This document shows positions 1 to 4,858 of a stretch of 5,829 nucleotides of DNA, one piece after another. The stretch is taken from the NCBI GenBank assembly GCA_017517985.1, contig JAFWWX010000208.1:1-5829 (forward strand), given 5' to 3'. The DNA comes from Clostridia bacterium (GTDB taxonomy: Bacteria > Bacillota_A > Clostridia > Oscillospirales > CAG-382). The number at the start of each line of letters is the position of its first letter. The first letter of the stretch is position 1. Under the pieces are notes generated by a model. It was not told the DNA's origin, did no database searches, and worked only from the letters and a program-made list of their open reading frames with translations. The position numbers and the translations under genes were made by a program.

Positions 1-2
1 GC

Positions 3-137
3 CATGAAATCGACAGTGAAGATGGCTCTCTTTTTGTTTCCTTCTGGCACGGCGGTAATGACTACTTTATTCACTCTGAAACAGAGATGGATGAGTATAT
101 AAATCAAGCGCAAAACATGCAGATTGGAGGAATGTAA
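3..137 (+). CDS. C-terminal fragment of an unidentified protein
   Basis: An open frame enters from the left edge and ends at TAA 135-137, giving 44 visible residues that start HEIDSEDGSLFVSFWHGGND and end NMQIGGM. No other frame stays open past the first few dozen bases without looking less protein-like. The visible part is acidic and aromatic-rich with no motif that I can assign to a family, so the function is unknown. The last codons (ATT GGA GGA ATG) contain a GGAGG Shine-Dalgarno core, as also happens at the end of the ArdA-like gene downstream. This suggests translational coupling to whatever follows. It is probably the previous gene of the same element operon. Confidence 0.6.
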   Translation, partial: HEIDSEDGSLFVSFWHGGNDYFIHSETEMDEYINQAQNMQIGGM

Positions 138-157
138 CATATGATTGTGCGAAGTTA

Positions 158-174
158 GGCGGTAATTTACCGTC
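158..174 (+). other. Small hairpin in the leader before the DUF4314 gene
   Basis: GGCGGTA (158-164) pairs with TACCGTC (168-174) around a 3-nt loop, with one G-U pair. There is no T-tract after it, so it is not an intrinsic terminator. It starts at the last base of the stop codon of a 5-codon frame (ATG 141 to TAG 158) and lies about 17 nt before the AAGGAG of the next gene. A role in RNA stability or translation is possible, but a stem this short can also occur by chance. Confidence 0.3.
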
Positions 175-204
175 AGAGGAAAAAACACTATAAGGAGAAA
201 GCCT

Positions 205-747
205 ATGTCAATTGAAAAAAGACTTGAAGAAATGGCTGTGCGTTTTAGGGAGATGTATCCTCCCGGCACTCGACTGCTCTTACTTCATATGGATGACACG
301 CTTCATCCTATGCCGTCAGGCATAAGAGGAACTGTCGAGTCAATTGACGACCAATGCCAAATTACGACTGTTTGGGATAACGGAAGTGTTAGACGACTCC
401 AACCCGACAACGACTCTTTCAGAAAGCTGACTGACAAGGAATTGGAAGAAGAACAAAGGCTAAACGAAAGACAGGCCGTGCAGTTCGGTGATGAATGCAC
501 TATCAGTATCCCGAAAGAACCTATCGACTGCTCCAAGCTCGGATACTTTGACGAGCTTGAATACGACTGTTGGGATTTGGTTAAGAAATACTGCGAAAGA
601 TTAGGCATCAAAATCGAAAGCGGAGATATCAGCTTCGATATTGCCAAAGGTATTCAAGACCATATTATTGAACAGTTCCAAGAAGCAGGTGTTAACTTTA
701 ATTTTGAGGACATCGACCAAGTCGACAGTCCCGTTATGAAAATGTGA
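205..747 (+). CDS. DUF4314 domain protein with unassigned C-terminal half
   Basis: The 180-residue product starts at ATG 205, with AAGGAG at 192-197 and a 7-nt spacer. Residues about 12-75 match what I know of DUF4314: a PPGTRLLLLHMDD stretch, then GIRGTVESIDD, then the VWDNGS core and a basic/aspartate end. The pattern suggests a small beta-barrel (SH3/KOW-like) fold. DUF4314 proteins are common in Clostridia conjugative elements and have no proven function. Residues about 80-180 go beyond the short family core and form an acidic, mostly helical region containing ELEYDCWDLVKKYCERLGIK and SFDIAKGIQDHIIEQFQEAG; I do not recognise it. No signal peptide or membrane segment is seen, so it should be cytoplasmic. 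It lies 32 nt upstream of the cytosine methyltransferase on the same strand, so co-transcription is likely. Family call is fairly sure; function unknown. Confidence 0.75.
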   Translation: MSIEKRLEEMAVRFREMYPPGTRLLLLHMDDTLHPMPSGIRGTVESIDDQCQITTVWDNGSVRRLQPDNDSFRKLTDKELEEEQRLNERQAVQFGDECTISIPKEPIDCSKLGYFDELEYDCWDLVKKYCERLGIKIESGDISFDIAKGIQDHIIEQFQEAGVNFNFEDIDQVDSPVMKM

Positions 748-779
748 GGTGAAGTGTTAATTAGGTCATAAAGGTCGGG

Positions 780-2054
780 ATGTATATGGCACTCCGATTT
801 TTAGACATGTTCGCAGGTATCGGTGGTTTTCGTTCCGGCTTGGAAAAAATAGGTGGCTTTGAATGCATCGGTCATTGCGAAATCGACAAACATGCTAACA
901 AGGCTTATAACGCTATTTACAATACGGAAGGAGAAGCATTTTATGAAGATGCGACCAAGATTGCTCCGGATGAACTACCGGACATTGAACTTATCTGTGC
1001 CGGATTTCCTTGCCAAAGTTTCAGTGTGGCTGGAAAACGATTGGGATTCGAAGATGATACAAGAGGAACTTTGTTCTTTGAGATTGCCCGAATTGCTAAA
1101 CGGAAAAGAGTTCCTTATCTCCTCCTCGAAAATGTACCCGGCTTGTTATCGCATAACCAAGGCAAGACATTTGAAACTATCCTCTTTTCGTTGGAAGAAT
1201 TGGGGTATCATGTTGAATGGTTTGTACTTAACAGCGCAAATTTCGGCGTCCCACAAGAAAGGAAACGCTTGTTCATTGTGGGAAGTCTTAGTGGCGAATG
1301 CATCGGAGAAATATCACCTATCCACTGCCGCAATGCTAAAACTGTGCGGCAAATTGTGGGAGGTTCTCAGGGGCAAAGAGTCTACGATCCAAGCGGAGTT
1401 GCCTGTACTCAATGCGCAAGTGCCGGAGGCTGGGGTGGAAAAACAGGACTTTACTTCATAGACATGAATGAAAATCCTGTCATAACGGAACACGCAAGGT
1501 GTATTACAGCACGGCAAGACTCTGGAGTAAGTAACCGTAAAGGTGAACATTCGGGAGTGATGATGGAGATAAACAGAGCTTTATCACGGCAGCCGAGAGC
1601 TGTAGTAACCCCCGACAAGCCTAACCCCCGTCAACAAGGAAGACATATTAAAAACCCGAATGAAAATATGTTTACAATAACTGCCCAAGACCGACATGGT
1701 GTATGGCACGAAGGTATAATTCGAAAACTGATGCCTCTTGAATGTTGGCGGCTTCAAGGATTTACGGACGAACAATTTTATAAGGCTGAGGCGACAGGTC
1801 TTAAAGACAGTCACCTCTACAAAATGGCAGGTAATGCAGTAACCGTACCTGTCATTTCTGCTATTGGGCAGAAATTAAAATATTTAATCTATAAAAATCA
1901 AAAACCGAAAAGGAGTAGATTATGGTACAAGAAAGTAGGCTTATGCTTGAAGTCACGGCAGAAAAGCCGATGGAAGATGGATATTATTATGCATCGTTAT
2001 ATCTACCGGCAACGAAAAATGAACTTGAAGATGCAAGGCAAAGAGCAAGACTGA
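780..2054 (+). CDS. C5-cytosine DNA methyltransferase (solitary, Dcm/HhaI-type)
   Basis: Transfers methyl from S-adenosylmethionine to cytosine C5 in a specific DNA site. All main motifs are visible in order: I, FLDMFAGIGGF (7-17), for SAM binding; IV, GFPCQSFS (75-82), with catalytic Cys78; VI, ENVPG (117-121); VIII, QERKRLFIVG (159-168); target recognition region about 170-310; IX, RKLMPLECWRLQGF (315-328); X, GNAVTVP (351-357). The enzyme therefore looks catalytically intact. Its target site cannot be read from sequence. Start is ATG 780 behind AAAGG 770-774; in-frame ATG 786 is an alternative. No restriction nuclease or Vsr gene is seen, so it looks like an orphan methylase carried for protection. 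The frame runs 133 nt into the ArdA-like gene. Residues after about 378 are a basic, shadow-like tail, and the real end is probably near TAG 1916-1918 in another frame. Confidence 0.93.
   Translation: MYMALRFLDMFAGIGGFRSGLEKIGGFECIGHCEIDKHANKAYNAIYNTEGEAFYEDATKIAPDELPDIELICAGFPCQSFSVAGKRLGFEDDTRGTLFFEIARIAKRKRVPYLLLENVPGLLSHNQGKTFETILFSLEELGYHVEWFVLNSANFGVPQERKRLFIVGSLSGECIGEISPIHCRNAKTVRQIVGGSQGQRVYDPSGVACTQCASAGGWGGKTGLYFIDMNENPVITEHARCITARQDSGVSNRKGEHSGVMMEINRALSRQPRAVVTPDKPNPRQQGRHIKNPNENMFTITAQDRHGVWHEGIIRKLMPLECWRLQGFTDEQFYKAEATGLKDSHLYKMAGNAVTVPVISAIGQKLKYLIYKNQKPKRSRLWYKKVGLCLKSRQKSRWKMDIIMHRYIYRQRKMNLKMQGKEQD
1908..1924 (+). promoter_or_regulatory. Ribosome binding site of the ArdA-like gene, with an out-of-frame TAG
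   Basis: AAAAGGAG (1908-1915) lies 6 nt before ATG 1922 and fixes that start. The spacer holds TAG 1916-1918, one frame off the methyltransferase. If the A-run at 1908-1911 had one more A, the methyltransferase would read K-P-K-K-E-stop here, ending just before the next start in the tight arrangement used by the rest of the operon. Confidence 0.75.
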
Positions 2055-3208
2055 CAGGCCGTGATGTTGGCTATGTAGGTATCGAAATAACCGGATGCCC
2101 ACAACTTCCTGCTCTTGTAGATACAAGGCTTGATTGTCCTACTGTCGATGAATTGAACTTCTTCGCTAAAAGACTCGCATCAATCTCATCCTCTGAGATG
2201 ATTGCTCTCGGTGCAATCTTTTCGCACAGAAAAGAACGAGGCGATTATGAAAACGGTCTAAGTATGAAAGAACTTATTAATCTTACATATGGGCTTGATA
2301 ATGTAATGGTCGCCGCCAATGTAGAAGACAACATCGCTCTCGGTCGTTTCGCTATTGAAAACGAGATGCACCACCATATCCCCGGACTTAAAGATGTGAA
2401 CCCAAAGTTTCTTAATGTTCAGCAAATTGGTCAGGAAATCAGAGATATGGACGGCGGTCTTTTCTATTGCGGATGTTATGTTGTCGCAGGTGAATATGAA
2501 TATCAAGAAGTCTATGACGGAGAGAACCTTCCGAAACAGACCAACGAGGACGAGTTTGCCGTATTCAGCATTACACTCAGAGAAAAGACGGACGAAACAA
2601 CTCCTGCAAAAGATATCTTAATCAATCTTCCAATGGAAAGAGATTATCTCGAAAAGTTCCTTGCAAATAAACTTTCCGCTCCTCTTGAAAACTACGAGGT
2701 AGTAAGATTTGAATCGGCAATTCCTTATATCAACAGATTTATGCTCATGGAAGAAATGGACATTAACACTATTAATGATATTGCTTACAGTTTCAAACAA
2801 GCACGTGAGTTCGATCAAATCAAATTCAAGGCAGCAATGGAAGGCTTCAAAATTCAGACATCAAAAGAAGCTCTGGACATACTGAGTCGTATCTCAGAAT
2901 ATCAACTTGCTCACTATTGCAACGATGAGGTCGACTTCTTCAAAGAATATCTTACCAACAATATGGACGGTCGCTTCGATGCTAAATGGCTCAAAAATAT
3001 CCCGTGTGATACTTCGGGCAGAATGCTCCTTGAAAGGACTGGTGCCGTTGTCACGGAATACGGCATCATATCCAAAGGACGAGGAAATATGTTTGCTCCT
3101 ATTTCCTATGACGAACCCGAAGAAACACAAACCGAGTCAGAGGATGAAGAAATGGAAGAAGCTGAGGAAGAAATTGAAGAACACAGTATGGGAGGTTTAT
3201 CGATGTGA
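1922..3208 (+). CDS. ArdA-like antirestriction protein with two tandem modules
   Basis: The 428-residue cytoplasmic protein is acidic. ArdA proteins mimic bent B-form DNA and inhibit type I restriction enzymes during conjugative entry. ArdA-like features are the N-terminal strand YYYASLYLPA (21-30), GYVGIEITGCPQLP (50-63), the helix TVDELNFFAKRLASIS (74-89), SMKELINLTYGLDNVMVAANVED (114-136; typical ArdA has a similar segment) and the GRFAIENE segment (141-148). It is much longer than classical ArdA (about 165-170 residues). Residues about 233-385 repeat the same plan (NLPMERDYLEKFL, then INTINDIAYSFKQA, then SKEALDILSRIS). A Glu/Asp-rich tail (398-421) precedes SMGGLSM. Start ATG 1922 has AAAAGGAG 6 nt upstream. 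The stop overlaps the next gene's GTG by 4 nt, and GGGAGG in the final codons serves that gene. Family assignment is from pattern memory; inhibition of a given enzyme is inferred. Confidence 0.65.
   Translation: MVQESRLMLEVTAEKPMEDGYYYASLYLPATKNELEDARQRARLTGRDVGYVGIEITGCPQLPALVDTRLDCPTVDELNFFAKRLASISSSEMIALGAIFSHRKERGDYENGLSMKELINLTYGLDNVMVAANVEDNIALGRFAIENEMHHHIPGLKDVNPKFLNVQQIGQEIRDMDGGLFYCGCYVVAGEYEYQEVYDGENLPKQTNEDEFAVFSITLREKTDETTPAKDILINLPMERDYLEKFLANKLSAPLENYEVVRFESAIPYINRFMLMEEMDINTINDIAYSFKQAREFDQIKFKAAMEGFKIQTSKEALDILSRISEYQLAHYCNDEVDFFKEYLTNNMDGRFDAKWLKNIPCDTSGRMLLERTGAVVTEYGIISKGRGNMFAPISYDEPEETQTESEDEEMEEAEEEIEEHSMGGLSM
3191..3208 (+). promoter_or_regulatory. Internal Shine-Dalgarno and GTGA start/stop overlap
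   Basis: GGAGG 3191-3195, encoded by the Met-Gly-Gly codons of the ArdA-like tail, lies 9 nt before GTG 3205. TGA 3206-3208 overlaps that GTG. This decides the GTG start of the next gene and predicts translational coupling. A second in-frame GTG at 3211 is possible but less well spaced. Confidence 0.7.
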
Positions 3209-4179
3209 GTGTGAACAAAATAAAACTTGAAAGTCTTCGATATATGAAGGACAAACAAGGTCTTATACTCAGAGGTTGCGGAGGCGATATTTCAGAATGG
3301 ATTGACGGAATAAACCGTGATTTCACTAAGGAAAACATATTGCTTGACGGCACAAAGTTTACGGATGTGTCAGTATTCGATTATAAAGACGAAACCTGTA
3401 TTCTGTATCCTTTCACAGAGGATTTAAAAATCAATCTTGGCAAACTCTCAATTTGGAGAGTTCGAACAAGCGAGGTGTTCGGCGGCACATGGCTAACAGA
3501 TTTTGTAGAAGGACACCTCGGTGGCTTTGTCAGTGATACAGGAATAACTACAGGTCAGGCAGTAAGATTTAGTGAAAGCGGTTGGTACAAGAGTAAATCC
3601 GCAGAAGAAATTGTTGCAATGCAGCTCTTTGAACCAAAGTTAGTAGTTCCAAAATTTGATATTTTCCACAAGGCAATTGAGGATGTCTTAGGAGTCCCTG
3701 TGCAAACAATCGAATTCGGATTCAGCAAGGATAAACTTCAACAATCCTTTAAGGAAAAGGTCAGCAATGCCGAAGAACTAATCGATAAAATGCTACAGGA
3801 AAAAATAGAGTTTATCTCACGCGCCGACCAAGACAAGATATACTTTCACAATGAAAAACTGAAAGGAATGCTTGGTGGAGTTAGTGAGTCGGAGATTTAC
3901 GAATCACCCGACTTTCAATGCGATCAATCAGGCGGTTATCCTGTTTGTTTGTGCGTAAGCTGGGAAAAAGAAATTGCTTGGCTCAAAATGAGAGTTATCT
4001 CTGACACCGAAGGCATTAATACTGATAAGGTTGAAGAAATGTGCGCCGATTTTGGTATTAAGAAATGCGTGGATGACGAGCAGTTCAACAAAATACTTGA
4101 AGGTCTCGGTGAGGATGCAGTACAGAGTGCATACATACCGACCGAAGAAGAAGGACAAGGTATGAAATATGAACTATAA
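3205..4179 (+). CDS. Conserved ICE protein of unknown function (GCGGD/FGGTWL N-terminal module)
   Basis: The 324-residue product uses the GTG start at 3205, set by GGAGG 3191-3195 and the 4-nt overlap with the ArdA-like stop. The N-terminal module (about 10-108) has landmarks I associate with hypothetical proteins next to ArdA-like genes in Clostridia conjugative elements: LILRGCGGDISEWIDGIN (20-37), ILLDGTKFTDVSVF (45-58), LGKLSIWRVRT (78-88), FGGTWLTDFV (92-101). I know no function for it. The C-terminal part (about 130-315) is acidic, helical and richer in Lys/Glu, with a coiled-coil-like stretch at 173-222 and FQCDQSGGYPVCLCVSWEKE (237-256) as a possible small beta core. There is no membrane segment. 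The last codons overlap the DUF4313 gene by 11 nt. Its place beside ArdA suggests an accessory anti-defence or transfer role, but that is context only. Confidence 0.75.
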   Translation: MSVNKIKLESLRYMKDKQGLILRGCGGDISEWIDGINRDFTKENILLDGTKFTDVSVFDYKDETCILYPFTEDLKINLGKLSIWRVRTSEVFGGTWLTDFVEGHLGGFVSDTGITTGQAVRFSESGWYKSKSAEEIVAMQLFEPKLVVPKFDIFHKAIEDVLGVPVQTIEFGFSKDKLQQSFKEKVSNAEELIDKMLQEKIEFISRADQDKIYFHNEKLKGMLGGVSESEIYESPDFQCDQSGGYPVCLCVSWEKEIAWLKMRVISDTEGINTDKVEEMCADFGIKKCVDDEQFNKILEGLGEDAVQSAYIPTEEEGQGMKYEL

Positions 4180-4636
4180 AATTAATGTATTAGAACACGA
4201 ATTCGAGGTCACCCCCGAAACTCATTTATACGCTGTTTCGGATTTTATGGGCAAAGAAATGCACGGTATTGCTGTTCGGCTCACGTGGAAGAATCCCGAA
4301 ACTGGTATCCCCGAACCGTTTGCATTGATAACCAAATCCTTTGGTGAATTCATCGGTTTGAAAAACTGTGCATATATCGACCTAAATAACTGTCCTTTTG
4401 CGACAAAATTTTTGCAAGAAGGCGTTGCAGCCGATACAGGCTTCACCAAGCAAAGCGGTATGTGTACATATCCGCTGTGGCAGTTCAAGGAAGAATTTCT
4501 AAAGGAACACGGTGAAGAAAATTATAAGTTATATTCAGATGAATATGACCAATACATGAGCATTATGAATGTCGGTGATGATGAAGATGAGGATTTGGAA
4601 GAAGACCAAACAGAAGAAATGAGTATGCAGCTATGA
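4169..4636 (+). CDS. DUF4313 family protein
   Basis: The 155-residue product starts at ATG 4169, with AAGG 4157-4160 8 nt upstream, inside the end of the previous gene. It matches the DUF4313 pattern that I recall: YAVSDFMGKEMHGIAVRL (21-38), the highly conserved KSFGEFIGLKNCAYIDLNNC (56-75), then TGFTKQSGMCTYPLWQF (90-106) and YDQYM. Cysteines at 67, 75 and 98 could be structural; no catalytic motif is evident. The last 20 residues are an acidic tail (DDEDEDLEEDQTEE) ending MSMQL. It should be a cytoplasmic single-domain protein. DUF4313 proteins are found mainly in conjugative elements of Clostridia and their role is unknown. The stop overlaps the next small gene as ATGA, so translation is probably coupled. 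Confidence 0.8.
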   Translation: MNYKINVLEHEFEVTPETHLYAVSDFMGKEMHGIAVRLTWKNPETGIPEPFALITKSFGEFIGLKNCAYIDLNNCPFATKFLQEGVAADTGFTKQSGMCTYPLWQFKEEFLKEHGEENYKLYSDEYDQYMSIMNVGDDEDEDLEEDQTEEMSMQL

Positions 4637-4767
4637 GTGAAATATTCTGCTTTCTTCTCGGCGGTACGGTTGCAACGGTGATACTCTGCTGTATCCAAAT
4701 CAACCGAATCAACAGCTATCAAAATGAAATTGATAGACTGAAAGAACAACTTAATAATAAGAAATAA
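4633..4767 (+). CDS. DUF3789-type small membrane protein
   Basis: The 44-residue product starts at ATG 4633, overlapping the DUF4313 stop as ATGA, and ends at TAA 4765-4767. One hydrophobic segment, IFCFLLGGTVATVILCCIQI (4-23), is followed by a charged, heptad-like tail (INSYQNEIDRLKEQLNNKK). The short N-terminus, GG in the helix, CC(I)Q at the membrane exit and polar coiled tail fit DUF3789, a family of roughly 40-60-residue single-pass proteins in Tn916/Tn1549-like elements. By the positive-inside rule the Lys/Arg-bearing tail should be cytoplasmic. It could tether another element protein to the membrane, but no function is established. It is the last gene before the terminator at 4772-4811. 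No clear Shine-Dalgarno is placed for it (TATGCAGCT precedes the start), so expression probably depends on coupling. Confidence 0.7.
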   Translation: MSEIFCFLLGGTVATVILCCIQINRINSYQNEIDRLKEQLNNKK

Positions 4768-4771
4768 TTTT

Positions 4772-4811
4772 AACGGTATCAATCGCTCCGTAACGATTGA
4801 TGCCGTTTTTT
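4772..4811 (+). terminator. Strong intrinsic terminator after the DUF3789 gene
   Basis: AACGGTATCAATCG (4772-4785) pairs with CGATTGATGCCGTT (4794-4807) around the 8-nt loop CTCCGTAA. This gives a 14-bp stem with one G-U pair, and the six T residues 4806-4811 follow. It starts 4 nt after the stop codon. It should end the 205-4767 transcript unless antitermination occurs. Confidence 0.9.
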
Positions 4812-4830
4812 CGTTTGCGGTGCGGTTGCT

Positions 4831-4858
4831 ACCTTGCGAAAGCGAGGTGATTACAATA
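4831..4858 (+). promoter_or_regulatory. Adenine methyltransferase translation start region: hairpin-masked Shine-Dalgarno
   Basis: GAGGTGAT (4844-4851) is an 8-base perfect match to the anti-Shine-Dalgarno complement. ACCTTGC (4831-4837) pairs with GCGAGGT (4842-4848) around a GAAA tetraloop, so the site can be masked. The Shine-Dalgarno is ideally spaced for a start at 4856, but that codon is ATA. The nearest standard in-frame start is GTG 4847, which lies inside the Shine-Dalgarno itself. Confidence 0.55.

Noticed and set aside
303..647. Minus-strand open frame of 114 residues opposite the DUF4314 gene
   Set aside because: Ser-rich antisense shadow with no ribosome binding site. The + strand frame has a clear start signal and family match. 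Other minus-strand frames (such as 4900-5250) are rejected for the same reason.
853..1461. 202-residue + strand open frame inside the cytosine methyltransferase
   Set aside because: It overlaps the motif-bearing frame throughout, lacks recognisable motifs, and is a shadow of that gene.
1893..1913. Programmed -1 ribosomal frameshift at the end of the cytosine methyltransferase
   Set aside because: The A-rich stretch has no in-frame A AAA AAG-type slippery heptamer and no suitably placed upstream Shine-Dalgarno. A lost base or overlap is simpler.
2415..2621. Small + strand frames inside the ArdA-like gene (2415-2621 and 2907-3230)
   Set aside because: Out-of-frame shadows with basic, low-quality sequence; no Shine-Dalgarno at their starts.
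4826..4857. Possible promoter TTGCTA…TACAAT just before the adenine methyltransferase
   Set aside because: Spacing is about 20 nt and the -10-like element lies within the translation start region. Transcription would begin inside the conserved N-terminal codons.
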